The notes: generated by a model from the letters alone, not told the origin. Counted from the stretch's first letter, positions 16,481 to 25,145 are shown. The stretch is DNA of 35,776 bases from Chitinophaga pinensis (GCA_943324745.2 CALPMT020000031.1:1-35776); one strand, 5' to 3'. Numbers and translations are program-made.

Positions 16481-17248
16481 TTATTGTGCGGTCCAACCTC
16501 CATCAACTGGCATTGCAACACCTGTAATTAATTTCCCCGAATCAGAAGCTAAAAAAACAGCTAAATTTCCTAAATCTTCAACAGTAACAAACTCCTTTAC
16601 AGCGTGTTTTTCCAACATGATTTTTGAAATAACTTCACTTTCTGGAATTCCATGTGCTATCGCTTGTTCTTTAATTTGTTTTTCGACCAAGGGTGTTTTT
16701 ACGTAACCTGGACATATTGCATTTACAGTTATTCCAAAAGTAGCACCCTCTAGTGCCAATGTTTTAGTCATACCTACCACACCATGTTTTGCAGTAACAT
16801 ATGCCGATTTAAATGGAGATGCAACCAACCCATGCGCGGATGCTATATTGATAATTCTACCAAAACCTCTTTGCTTCATTCCTTTCCAAACTCCTTTGGA
16901 AGCGTGAAAGACAGAATTCATATTAATATCTATAATTGCGTTCCATTTATCTACTGGAAAATCTTCAATGGGAGAAACAAATTGTATCCCAGCATTATTT
17001 ACCAAAACATCGATATGCCCAAAATTGGATTCTACTTCTTGAATCATTTGATAAATTTGTGCTGAGTTTCTTAAATCCGCACCATAAAAATGCGTTTTTA
17101 CACCATAGGATTGGCCAACTTCTTGTGCTATTTCAGCACCATTTTCTTCTAACCCATTGAAAGCGATAGCATATCCCGATTTCGCAAATTCTTTTGCAAT
17201 ACCAAGTCCTATACCGCTTGTACTTCCAGTAATTAATGCAATTTTCAT
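16481..17248 (-). CDS. bdhA: D-3-hydroxybutyrate dehydrogenase
   Basis: A short-chain dehydrogenase of 255 residues that oxidises (R)-3-hydroxybutyrate to acetoacetate with NAD+ after PHB breakdown. Features: TGSTSGIG cofactor loop (8-15), NNAG (84-87), catalytic Ser137, Tyr150 and Lys154 (YVTAK). The segments AGIQFVSPIEDFP, SAHGLVASPFKSAY, GYVKTPLVEKQI and the ending DGGWTAQ are diagnostic of BdhA rather than general SDRs. It lies one base after the alpha/beta hydrolase gene and six before the patatin gene, central in a tight five-gene operon. With PhaB on the other arm, the locus covers both synthesis and reoxidation of hydroxybutyrate units. Confidence 0.95.
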   Translation of the reverse strand: MKIALITGSTSGIGLGIAKEFAKSGYAIAFNGLEENGAEIAQEVGQSYGVKTHFYGADLRNSAQIYQMIQEVESNFGHIDVLVNNAGIQFVSPIEDFPVDKWNAIIDINMNSVFHASKGVWKGMKQRGFGRIINIASAHGLVASPFKSAYVTAKHGVVGMTKTLALEGATFGITVNAICPGYVKTPLVEKQIKEQAIAHGIPESEVISKIMLEKHAVKEFVTVEDLGNLAVFLASDSGKLITGVAMPVDGGWTAQ

Positions 17249-17249
17249 T

Positions 17250-18047
17250 TTACTTTTTTAAAAATTTTATGATTGTTTCCGAAACTAATTTTACTTCTTC
17301 CAAATTTAATGTGTGCCCCGCATTTTCAATCACAACAAATTGACTGGTCACTATCTGGTCCGCCACTGATTTACCTAAATCCACCGAAAACAATGCATCT
17401 TGTCTGCCATGTATCACAATCGTTGGTGCTTTTATTTTAGTTAAACTTGAACGATAATCGTTGCGTGCTTGTGTTGCATCCATTAATTTCCCCAAAGCAG
17501 AAGCATCTACTAAATCTTTACGTGCAGCCTTTAATAGCTCAATTGGAATAAGCGGATGTGAAAAGTAGGAAGTACCGAGTACAAATGGTAACATGACATC
17601 AAGCATTAAGCCATACCCCCCAAAATCCAACGCTCTTCTCCAAGATAATTCAATCGCTTCATAATAAGGAGTTTTGTGAGCAAACGTAGACATCAAACAT
17701 AATTTATCCACTCTTTGTGGATGATTTACACCTAGATGTTGCGCTACCAAACTACCATAAGATAAACCAATAAAAGTTGCTTTTTCAATAGAAAGTGTAT
17801 CCAAAACAGAGAGTACATCTCTCGCATGTTGATCAAAATCACGAACATCACCCGTTTTTTCAGATTGACCCTGAAAAATAAAATCTAACACGATAATTCG
17901 ATAGTCTTGCTCAAAATAAGGAAACATAAAACCCCAAGCGATCGTGGTTTGCGAAAGCCCATTCAAAAAAACAAGCGACTTATGCGAAGTTAGATTTCCA
18001 ATTACTTCAAAATAAATCGATTTAGCATCCTCAGATTTACAAATCAC
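17250..18047 (-). CDS. Alpha/beta hydrolase of the PHB operon
   Basis: A cytoplasmic 265-residue alpha/beta hydrolase. The catalytic triad is visible: Ser96 in GLSYGS, Asp in HGRQDALF, and His in ENAGHTLNLE. The start is GTG at 18045-18047, overlapping the phaJ-like stop in GTGA, which supports translational coupling. No ATG start exists at the 5' end, and the alignment begins naturally here. Because it sits between an (R)-hydratase and BdhA, I infer an esterase or thioesterase acting on hydroxybutyrate oligomers or hydroxyacyl-CoA, but it lacks features I could use to call it a PHB depolymerase. General hydrolase function is secure; the substrate is not. Confidence 0.85.
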   Translation of the reverse strand: MICKSEDAKSIYFEVIGNLTSHKSLVFLNGLSQTTIAWGFMFPYFEQDYRIIVLDFIFQGQSEKTGDVRDFDQHARDVLSVLDTLSIEKATFIGLSYGSLVAQHLGVNHPQRVDKLCLMSTFAHKTPYYEAIELSWRRALDFGGYGLMLDVMLPFVLGTSYFSHPLIPIELLKAARKDLVDASALGKLMDATQARNDYRSSLTKIKAPTIVIHGRQDALFSVDLGKSVADQIVTSQFVVIENAGHTLNLEEVKLVSETIIKFLKK

Positions 18048-18457
18048 TCACCTATTTTTTCAAGATTCATAACAACAGCTTCTCCGACAACTACTTTTTT
18101 TCCTTCTTGGGTAAGAATTGCAGTTGAAATTCGTGCTCGATTCTTCTCTAATATTTCCAGCACTTCAAAATGAGCACTATACATAGTATCGACATACATC
18201 GGTTTCAAAAAATTAACGGACTGACTTAAATAGATTGTCCCTTCTCCAGGAAACATCGTTCCAAAAACCTTAGAAAAGACACAAGCACCTAACATACCAT
18301 GCATAATTCTAGTTTTAAAAATCGTTGTGGACGCAAAATCTTCATCCAAATGAACAGGATTATTATCTCCAGTTACGCGAGCAAAATCAGCAACATCTTG
18401 TTGACTAAATGAGAAATCAGTTGAAAATGTTTGATTTAAATGTAACTTTTCACTCAT
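18044..18457 (-). CDS. MaoC-like (R)-specific enoyl-CoA hydratase (PhaJ-like)
   Basis: The 137-residue hotdog-fold protein has the hydratase-2 motif FARVTGDNNPVHLDEDFA with Asp31 and His36, the same positions as the catalytic pair of Aeromonas PhaJ, and IMHGML shortly after. PhaJ converts crotonyl- and other enoyl-CoA to (R)-3-hydroxyacyl-CoA, feeding beta-oxidation intermediates to PHA synthase. It is the first gene of the minus-strand operon, divergent from phaB across 129 bp. A degenerate -7 element TTTATTTG lies about 35 bp upstream. The length fits PhaJ, and the PHB context strengthens the assignment; another MaoC hydratase role remains possible. Confidence 0.88.
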   Translation of the reverse strand: MSEKLHLNQTFSTDFSFSQQDVADFARVTGDNNPVHLDEDFASTTIFKTRIMHGMLGACVFSKVFGTMFPGEGTIYLSQSVNFLKPMYVDTMYSAHFEVLEILEKNRARISTAILTQEGKKVVVGEAVVMNLEKIGE

Positions 18458-18586
18458 AATTAAGTATTTAATACGAATTGGAAAGTTACAAATAAAAAAG
18501 AAAGAATGATATAGATAAAAATGAATATTTATGTGTAACTTTTAAAAAGTAAAAACAAAATGTTTCACCCCATAAAACTTTAAGTT

Positions 18587-19330
18587 ATGAATCCTAATAA
18601 TACAACTAAGACAGTTTTAGTTACAGGTGGTTCTAGAGGAATCGGTGCAGCTATTTCATTAGAACTTGGCAAAAAAGAATTTAACGTAATTGTTAACTAT
18701 AATACTAAAGTAGACGAAGCCAATGCTATTGTAGACCAAATAAAAAAACAAGGTGGAAATGCAATAGCAATTCAAGCGAACATAGCTTTACCAGAAGAAA
18801 GCGAACGTCTATTTAAGGAAATAGAATCTGCTTTTGGACAAGTAGATATACTTGTAAATAATGCTGGTATAACACGTGATAAATCGTTCCGTAAAATGCA
18901 AAAAACAGAATGGGATGAAGTAATTAACACCAACCTTTCAAGCGCATATAACACTTCACAGTTAGCAATTCATAAAATGATTGAACAAAAATATGGCAGA
19001 ATTATTAACATAAGTTCTGTGATTGGTCAATCTGGTGGATTTGGGCAAACGAATTATGCGGCTGCAAAAGCTGGGTTAATCGGCTTCTCTAAATCCCTCG
19101 CACTTGAAACTGCAAAATACGGAATTACAGTTAATTGCATTTGCCCTGGCTTCATTAAAACAGAAATGGTTGCTGCCATGCCAAGTGAAGTTTTAACATC
19201 GATCGTTTCTAAAATTCCAGCAGCAGCCTTAGGTAGTCCTTCAGATATTGCTAAAGGTGTAGCTTTTTTAATTGACGCTCCATACGTAACAGGTCAATGC
19301 TTGAATATCAATGGCGGACTTTACATGTAA
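18587..19330 (+). CDS. phaB: Acetoacetyl-CoA reductase
   Basis: A 247-residue short-chain dehydrogenase reducing acetoacetyl-CoA to (R)-3-hydroxybutyryl-CoA with NADPH. It has TGGSRGIG (13-20), NNAGITRD (91-98), Ser144, Tyr157 and Lys161. NNAGITRDKSFRKM and the ending YVTGQCLNINGGLYM are typical of PhaB rather than FabG, although the families are close. The next genes, phaE-like and phaC, make the PHB role convincing. The ATG at 18587 is preceded by TAACTTTT (18536-18543), one base off the TAnnTTTG element. No thiolase gene is present in the window, so acetoacetyl-CoA must come from elsewhere. Confidence 0.92.
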   Translation: MNPNNTTKTVLVTGGSRGIGAAISLELGKKEFNVIVNYNTKVDEANAIVDQIKKQGGNAIAIQANIALPEESERLFKEIESAFGQVDILVNNAGITRDKSFRKMQKTEWDEVINTNLSSAYNTSQLAIHKMIEQKYGRIINISSVIGQSGGFGQTNYAAAKAGLIGFSKSLALETAKYGITVNCICPGFIKTEMVAAMPSEVLTSIVSKIPAAALGSPSDIAKGVAFLIDAPYVTGQCLNINGGLYM

Positions 19331-19369
19331 ATAAAATTACAAACATTCTCAAAAATTATACTAACTTTT

Positions 19370-19401
19370 TTTGGTAATTCCATTTAAATGGTTGAAATTT
19401 G
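19370..19401 (+). promoter_or_regulatory. Candidate promoter of the phaE-like gene
   Basis: TTTG (19370-19373), a 20-bp spacer, and GAAATTTG (19394-19401) fit the Bacteroides-type TTTG-N19-21-TAnnTTTG arrangement with one mismatch. The ATG follows 35 bp later. It would let the phaE-like gene be expressed apart from phaB. Confidence 0.4.
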
Positions 19402-19436
19402 TACAGATAACTAAAAAAAACAAACAAAAAAATAAT

Positions 19437-20801
19437 ATGAATAACACAAAACAAATATTAGACACAGTTGTTGATACGCAAACTAAAGCGATCAATTCAT
19501 TTGTTGAAACAGCTAATAAATTTCAAGAAGCTTTGAAATCAGATAATGCTTTTGAAAAATCTACTGAAATTTACAAAAATTGGTGGGAATCTCAAATGTC
19601 AATTTACAAAAATTTAGCTACAGATAGTAAATTAGATGTGCCTTTCACTACTAACTACACTACTGAAAAAGCAGAAGATTTTTACAAAAACATCTATACA
19701 AACCAATTAGATGCAATTAAAAAAGCGACTGACTTCAATTTGAATTTGTATAATTCACTTTCTAGTTTTGGAAAAACAACTACAGAAACAAACGAACATT
19801 TATTACATGCCAATACTACATGGAATACTTTGTTTGAATCTTGGACAAAAACATTAAATTCTACTTTTGAATCTTTAACAAAAACTTTACCTAAAGATAC
19901 TTTCAATGTAGATTTATTTAAAAATGCGTTGAACACAAATGCTTTGTACTACAAGTTACAAGAATTTTACCAACCTTTGTTTACTGCTTTCAACACAAAT
20001 AACTTTTCTGTTGACAGTATCAAACAAGTTTTCGAACCAACACATTACAAAAAAATTACAGAAGAATTGTTTCAAAACTTTTTCCCAAGTAACAACTTAA
20101 ATTCATTACTTGAGAATAACACGAAAATCGTTCAAAATTTCTTTGAAACACAAAAAAACACAAATACAGAATTTCAAACATACTGGAGTACTTTTACAGA
20201 AAAATTTCCACATTTAATTTCTGGTGATTTTGCTAAATTTAATAACACTTTCAGTACTGTTAATAATTCTTATTCAGAATTGTTTGCTCCGTTAATGAAA
20301 TTAGTTTCTAATACGAAAGAAAAAGAAAATATTGAATTAGCGATAACTGCAATTGATAAAGCTTCTGTATATAGTACAAAATTGGCTGAATTACAATATT
20401 TGCTTTACACTACAGGACAAAATGTAGCTAAAGATGCAGCTAACTTAGTTACTGAAAAAGCAAAAGATGTAACTTTTACTTCAAGCTTCCAACCATTTTT
20501 CAATGAGTGGGTTACTTTAAATGAAAAACACTACACAAAATTATTTGCTACAGAGGAATTTTCTAAATTAAAAGGTGAACTTACAACTTTGTCTTTGGAT
20601 ATCAAAAAAAATCTTGAATACCAATTCGAAAACAAAATTGAATCATTGCCATTAGTTGTTAAATCTGAATTAAATGAGTTATACCAAACGATTCATGATT
20701 TAAAGAAAACAATTAAAAATTTAGAGAACAAAGTAAATACTACAGAAAAAGTTGTTGCACCAAAAACTACAACTACTGCTAAAAAAGTTACTACAGTTTA
20801 A
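19437..20801 (+). CDS. phaE: PhaE-like subunit of class III PHA synthase / phasin-like granule protein
   Basis: A 454-residue, mostly helical, Asn/Thr/Lys/Phe-rich protein without signal peptide. The ATG at 19437 is used; an upstream TTG would add 22 residues inside the promoter region. PhaE-like traits are a Trp pair followed by Glu and Gln (NWWESQ, 48-53) and a C-terminal block about 349-410 with FFNEWVTLNEKHYTKLFAT, then LPLVVKSELNELYQTIHDLK leading into a coiled coil, where PhaE proteins have a W..NE..Y..F...F pattern and a helical tail. The last residues (TTTTAKKVTTV) are low complexity, as in many phasins. The gene directly before a class III phaC supports the subunit role. The alternative is a pure phasin; overall identity to PhaE appears low. 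Confidence 0.75.
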   Translation: MNNTKQILDTVVDTQTKAINSFVETANKFQEALKSDNAFEKSTEIYKNWWESQMSIYKNLATDSKLDVPFTTNYTTEKAEDFYKNIYTNQLDAIKKATDFNLNLYNSLSSFGKTTTETNEHLLHANTTWNTLFESWTKTLNSTFESLTKTLPKDTFNVDLFKNALNTNALYYKLQEFYQPLFTAFNTNNFSVDSIKQVFEPTHYKKITEELFQNFFPSNNLNSLLENNTKIVQNFFETQKNTNTEFQTYWSTFTEKFPHLISGDFAKFNNTFSTVNNSYSELFAPLMKLVSNTKEKENIELAITAIDKASVYSTKLAELQYLLYTTGQNVAKDAANLVTEKAKDVTFTSSFQPFFNEWVTLNEKHYTKLFATEEFSKLKGELTTLSLDIKKNLEYQFENKIESLPLVVKSELNELYQTIHDLKKTIKNLENKVNTTEKVVAPKTTTTAKKVTTV

Positions 20802-20819
20802 TTTTTTTCATAAAAAAAT

Positions 20820-20850
20820 AAAAAGGGAAATTTAGGTTTCCCTTTTTTTT
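20820..20850 (+). terminator. Terminator between phaE-like gene and phaC
   Basis: AAAAGGGAAA (20821-20830) pairs with TTTCCCTTTT (20837-20846) around a 6-nt loop, followed by a T tract to 20850. It sits 18 bp after the phaE stop and ends 18 bp before the phaC ATG, so phaC is expressed by readthrough or from an unseen promoter. Confidence 0.8.
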
Positions 20851-20868
20851 AGCCAAAAAAACCAAGTT

Positions 20869-21924
20869 ATGCATTTAAACCAAGCAAATTTACTCCACGA
20901 ATTATCGGACAATACTTCTAAAATCTTAAAAGGATTTGAAAATCTTTCCGAGATAAAAGAAGTGGATATTGCATCTACCCCGAAAGATGTTGTTTATAAA
21001 GAAGATAAATTAACGCTTTACCGTTATTCTAGAACAACAAAGCCTTCGTACAAAACTCCTGTACTTATCGTTTATGCATTGGTGAATACTTACCAAATGT
21101 TAGACTTACAACCAGATAGAAGTTACATAAAAAATTTACTTGATGCTGGTTTAGATGTATATCTAATTGATTGGGGTAAACCTACCAAAATGGATAAATA
21201 CCTTTCCATGGATGATTATATCAATGGATATATTGATAATTGTGTTGATTTTGTGAGAACAGCAAACAAAGTGGATAAGATTAATATATTAAGTATTTGT
21301 CAAGGAGGAACGTTCAGTGTAATCTATTCAGCATTACATCCAGAGAAAATTAAAAATCTAGTGACACATGTTACTCCTATTGATTTTGAACCAAATGATG
21401 GTTTATTGTTTAGATGGAGTAAAGACATGGATTTTAAAAGCTTGGTAGATGGATTTGACGGCTTAATCCCAGGTTCATTTTTAAATGATGGATTTGACAT
21501 GCTGAAACCAATGATGAAGGTTCATAAATCAACCGGTTTATTAAATGCGATGGAAGACAAAACCAAATTGTTGAACTTTCTTCGTATGGAAAAATGGATT
21601 GCTGAAAGTCCAGACCAAGCAGGCAGCTGTTTCTTACAATTTATGGAAGATTTATACCAACAAAATAAACTAATTAAAGGCGAACTCGTTGTGGGTGATA
21701 AAAAAGTCGATTTAAAAAACTTGACCATGCCACTTATGAATATTTATGCTGTTCATGATCATCTGGTACCTCCATCCTCTACAATTCCTTTAAATGATTA
21801 CGTAGGTTCTAAAGATAAAAGTATTTACAAGTTTGAAGGTGGACATATTGGTGTTTTTGTAGGTGGTAAATCTCAGAAAGAATTATCCCCTGCAGTAACA
21901 GCTTGGTTAAAAGAAAGAGATTGA
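20869..21924 (+). CDS. phaC: Class III poly(R)-hydroxyalkanoate synthase, catalytic subunit
   Basis: PhaC polymerises (R)-3-hydroxyacyl-CoA to polyester at the granule surface. The 351-residue length is that of class III synthases, which need PhaE, and is far shorter than class I/II (about 560-600). The catalytic Cys144 lies in SICQGG, Asp297 in YAVHDHLVPP and His326 in GGHIGVFVGG. Other family blocks are PVLIVYALVNTYQMLDL, DVYLIDWGKP and MDDYINGYID. The usual first Gly of the lipase box G-x-C-x-G is Ser here. The gene follows the phaE-like gene and is closed by a strong terminator facing glmS. Confidence 0.95.
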   Translation: MHLNQANLLHELSDNTSKILKGFENLSEIKEVDIASTPKDVVYKEDKLTLYRYSRTTKPSYKTPVLIVYALVNTYQMLDLQPDRSYIKNLLDAGLDVYLIDWGKPTKMDKYLSMDDYINGYIDNCVDFVRTANKVDKINILSICQGGTFSVIYSALHPEKIKNLVTHVTPIDFEPNDGLLFRWSKDMDFKSLVDGFDGLIPGSFLNDGFDMLKPMMKVHKSTGLLNAMEDKTKLLNFLRMEKWIAESPDQAGSCFLQFMEDLYQQNKLIKGELVVGDKKVDLKNLTMPLMNIYAVHDHLVPPSSTIPLNDYVGSKDKSIYKFEGGHIGVFVGGKSQKELSPAVTAWLKERD

Positions 21925-21943
21925 GAAGAAATTAATTCTTCCT

Positions 21944-21989
21944 AAAAAAAGAGAGGCTAATCAATTAAATGATTAGCCTCTCTTTTTTT
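21944..21989. terminator. Bidirectional terminator between phaC and glmS
   Basis: About 20 bp of perfect stem (AAAAAAAGAGAGGCTAATCA, 21944-21963) pairs with 21970-21989 around ATTAAA, with A/T tracts on both sides. It lies between the convergent phaC and glmS stops. Confidence 0.88.
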
Positions 21990-22008
21990 AACTTATAAAT
22001 CTCGAAGA

Positions 22009-23853
22009 TTACTCAACAGTAACCGATTTCGCTAAATTTCTTGGTTGATCCACATTACACCCTCTCATAACAGCAATATGATATGACAGTAATTGTAATG
22101 GAACAGTTGCTAAGAGTGGAACTAGATGTTCGTCCGTATCTGGTATTTCAATCACATGGTCAGCCATTGCTTTCACTTGTGTATCACCTTCAGTTACAAT
22201 TGCAACAATTTTACCTTTACGTGCTTTCACCTCTTGAATATTACTTACCACTTTTTCATAAGAAGTTCCTTTAGTAGCTATTACAAAAACAGGCATCTCC
22301 GCATCAATTAATGCGATTGGTCCATGTTTCATTTCAGCTGCAGGATATCCCTCTGCGTGGATGTAAGAAATCTCCTTTAATTTTAAAGCACCTTCTAAAG
22401 CTACAGGAAAAGAACTTCCTCGACCTAAATATAATGCATTTGCTGAATCTTTGTAATGTGATGCAATTTCTTTAATTAATGCATCTTTTTCTAAAACGCG
22501 TTTAATTTTTTCTGGTATCGCTTCTAATTCGGAAAGTAAGGTTCTAAAACGAATTCTACTCAAAGAATCTTTCTTAGAAGCTAAACGTAACGCAAGTAAA
22601 GTTAATACTGTTACTTGAGCAGTAAATGCTTTTGTTGAAGCTACACCGATTTCTGGTCCTGCGTGTGTATAAGAACCAGCATCTGTGATACGTGAAATAG
22701 AAGATCCTACTACGTTACAAATTCCGAAAATGGTTGCTCCTCTTGATTTTGCTAATTCTAAAGCAGCTAAAGTATCAGCTGTTTCACCCGATTGAGAAAC
22801 TGCAATCACAACATCTCCTTCACCAATAATAGGGTTACGGTATCTGAATTCACTCGCATATTCAACTTCAACATTGATACGCGCTAAATCTTCGATCAAA
22901 TACTCTCCAACTTGACAAGCATGCCAAGACGTTCCACAAGCCACGAAAACTATTCGTTTTGCATTAAGCATTCGGTTTTCAAAATCTTTCAAACCACCTA
23001 AAGAAACAAAACCTTCAGCTGCATTTAAACGACCTCTAAAACAGTCATGAATTGAACGAGGCTGTTCAAAGATTTCTTTCATCATGAAATGGTCATACCC
23101 TCCTTTTTCTAGCGCCTCTAAATGAAGTTCTAACTCCTGGATGTATGGAGTTTTCTCTTGATTATTAATGTTAGTAATACGTAACCCTTCGTGAATATCA
23201 ACAACCGCAATTTCCTCATCATTTAAGTAAACAACTTGATTGGTATATTCAACGATAGGAGTTGCATCGGAGGCTAGGAAAAATTCATTATCTTCTCCTA
23301 TTCCAACCACAAGAGGACTACTTTTACGAGCCGCAATTAATTGGTTGGGATTATCTTTAGAAATTACTACAAGGGCATAGGCGCCAACAACACTCTGTAA
23401 TGCTTGTCTTACTGATTCAACTAAAGTACATCCTTCTATTTTTTGAATGTCATCAATCAAATGTACCAATACTTCAGTATCAGTTTCACTTTGAAAAACA
23501 TATCCTCTTTTAATTAATTCTTCCTTAATTGTATCATAATTTTCAATAATACCATTATGAATTACAGCGATACGCTTATCCATTGAAAAATGGGGATGAG
23601 AATTTATGTCATTAGGTTCTCCATGAGTAGCCCAACGCGTATGACCAATTCCTACGTGACCTTTAATGTTTTTATCCTCAGCATAAGCTACGAGATTAGC
23701 AACTTTGCCTTGTTTTTTGTATAAATTAAGTTCAGTACCATCTAACAAGGCTATTCCAGCACTATCATATCCTCTATATTCTAAACGTGATAGACCCTTA
23801 ATTAAAACAGGGTAAGCTTCTTTTTTTCCGATATAAGCTACAATTCCACACAT
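22009..23853 (-). CDS. glmS: Glutamine-fructose-6-phosphate aminotransferase (isomerising)
   Basis: GlmS makes glucosamine-6-phosphate from fructose-6-phosphate and glutamine for peptidoglycan and lipopolysaccharide. The 614-residue product has the N-terminal glutaminase domain starting at Cys2 (CGIVAYIG), with RLEYRGYDSAG and GHTRWATHG, then two SIS domains: ACGTSWHA, SQSGETADT, ASTKAFTAQV and the LGRGSSFPVALEGALKLKE block. It ends in the standard DQPRNLAKSVTVE. Length is normal. No glmS ribozyme-like leader is expected or seen, as the gene follows DUF4270 by 11 bp in an operon. Confidence 0.98.
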   Translation of the reverse strand: MCGIVAYIGKKEAYPVLIKGLSRLEYRGYDSAGIALLDGTELNLYKKQGKVANLVAYAEDKNIKGHVGIGHTRWATHGEPNDINSHPHFSMDKRIAVIHNGIIENYDTIKEELIKRGYVFQSETDTEVLVHLIDDIQKIEGCTLVESVRQALQSVVGAYALVVISKDNPNQLIAARKSSPLVVGIGEDNEFFLASDATPIVEYTNQVVYLNDEEIAVVDIHEGLRITNINNQEKTPYIQELELHLEALEKGGYDHFMMKEIFEQPRSIHDCFRGRLNAAEGFVSLGGLKDFENRMLNAKRIVFVACGTSWHACQVGEYLIEDLARINVEVEYASEFRYRNPIIGEGDVVIAVSQSGETADTLAALELAKSRGATIFGICNVVGSSISRITDAGSYTHAGPEIGVASTKAFTAQVTVLTLLALRLASKKDSLSRIRFRTLLSELEAIPEKIKRVLEKDALIKEIASHYKDSANALYLGRGSSFPVALEGALKLKEISYIHAEGYPAAEMKHGPIALIDAEMPVFVIATKGTSYEKVVSNIQEVKARKGKIVAIVTEGDTQVKAMADHVIEIPDTDEHLVPLLATVPLQLLSYHIAVMRGCNVDQPRNLAKSVTVE

Positions 23854-23864
23854 ATATTTGAAAT

Positions 23865-25145
23865 TTAAAAAGTTGAATATTTAATTAACAATCTTGGTTT
23901 TTCAGCACCTTGAGTTTTAGGACCTAAAAAATGTATTCTTTCAGCACTTAGGCTGAAAAATTTAGGTGATACTACTAAATAATTATTGAGTCTTTTACCA
24001 GTAATCACTTGCTGAACGTGATCTCTAATATCTATTGAATATCCACTATTCATTGAATCGCGAACAGCACTACCAATATACCGTAAAGTTGGATCATATT
24101 CCGAGTTTGGTATGGAAACAAATAATTCACTACTCAATCCATAAATATCTGTCAACTTGTAGTCAACTGGCAATAACAACTTCGCATAATGAATTACGGA
24201 ATTTGATGGAATATTAACAAGAGTAGGTAGACTAATAGTTCCCCTTACATGATTTGCTTGGGCATAAAAATCTTTTTGATCAGTGATTTCACCTTTTACT
24301 AATTTTTCTACTTCTGTACCTATATAATTACAATCTACATGATTGAATCGTGTTCCACTAGCATTCAACTCAAAATAAAATCTTTTAACTACTCCGTCTA
24401 ATTTATAATAAATGGTCAGTATTGGTGGATAAGCAAAAGAGAACACTCCCCCCTCACCTTCTTGCTGCAATGTATTATTCACTTTTATGTATAACCCTTT
24501 AAAATAAGCTAAGAACGCATCCATTGTAACAAAACTAGCAGGATTCGACTTTGAATCTGTGATAAATCGTTTTGCAAGAGATGTATTTATTGGAATACGA
24601 ATATTATCGTAGACGGTGTCATTCTTATCTTGTGCAAATTTGTACCCATAAGGTTTAGGAGTAAGTTTTCCAGCACCTTGAACAACAAGATTCTCAGAGT
24701 TAACAGTTAGTTTAGACTTGGTATTGTATGAATTCGTAGCTTTTAAATCTTCTAAAACCTCATACACTTCAAAATTTTGCTCATTTAATTTCCCATAATA
24801 ATCATTAAATCTCATGCCAAGGATTACTGAATCTATTGTAATCTTAGATATGTCTCCAAAATCAGGTTGCAACGCAGAAATACGAACTTGTGAATAAAAA
24901 CTAGCGTCGTATTTACCAAAAACTGGATCAACATAAGATCCTAACAATAAATAGGATGGATTAGAAGATGAAACTGTATCCACATAGATAGAACCAACTT
25001 TTAGTGCAAACGTATCTACATTGCCAAAAGAATCGTTCTCCTTGTTTAATAAAGAAATTCCAGCATTTGAAACCTCTTTTTTACAAGAAGTTAACAAAGT
25101 AATACAAATCGTAAGTAAGAAAAATATCCGTTTCAAAATCTTCAA
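23865..25145 (-). CDS. DUF4270-family lipoprotein
   Basis: A 426-residue exported lipoprotein with a hydrophobic signal peptide ending LLTSC. The mature part is a beta-rich DUF4270 domain, recognised by SIYVDTVSSSNPSYLLLGSY, DPVFGKYDASFYSQVRIS, IDSVILGMRFNDYYG, the mid-protein IRIPINTSLAKRF and the near-terminal RIHFLGPKTQ. The family is, from memory, a regular neighbour of glmS and the short glycogen synthase in Bacteroidota, and its function is unknown. The start is TTG at 25143-25145, just after the upstream gene's stop; no ATG is available before the signal peptide. An outer membrane or surface location is inferred. Confidence 0.85.
   Translation of the reverse strand: MKILKRIFFLLTICITLLTSCKKEVSNAGISLLNKENDSFGNVDTFALKVGSIYVDTVSSSNPSYLLLGSYVDPVFGKYDASFYSQVRISALQPDFGDISKITIDSVILGMRFNDYYGKLNEQNFEVYEVLEDLKATNSYNTKSKLTVNSENLVVQGAGKLTPKPYGYKFAQDKNDTVYDNIRIPINTSLAKRFITDSKSNPASFVTMDAFLAYFKGLYIKVNNTLQQEGEGGVFSFAYPPILTIYYKLDGVVKRFYFELNASGTRFNHVDCNYIGTEVEKLVKGEITDQKDFYAQANHVRGTISLPTLVNIPSNSVIHYAKLLLPVDYKLTDIYGLSSELFVSIPNSEYDPTLRYIGSAVRDSMNSGYSIDIRDHVQQVITGKRLNNYLVVSPKFFSLSAERIHFLGPKTQGAEKPRLLIKYSTF

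Noticed and set aside
18587-19330. FabG (3-oxoacyl-ACP reductase)
   Set aside because: Very similar family, but NAGITRDxxFxKM, the C-terminal YVTGQ...NINGGLYM and the position before phaE/phaC favour PhaB.
22009-23860. glmS ribozyme or other riboswitch before glmS
   Set aside because: Only 11 bp separate glmS from DUF4270, leaving no room for a leader structure.
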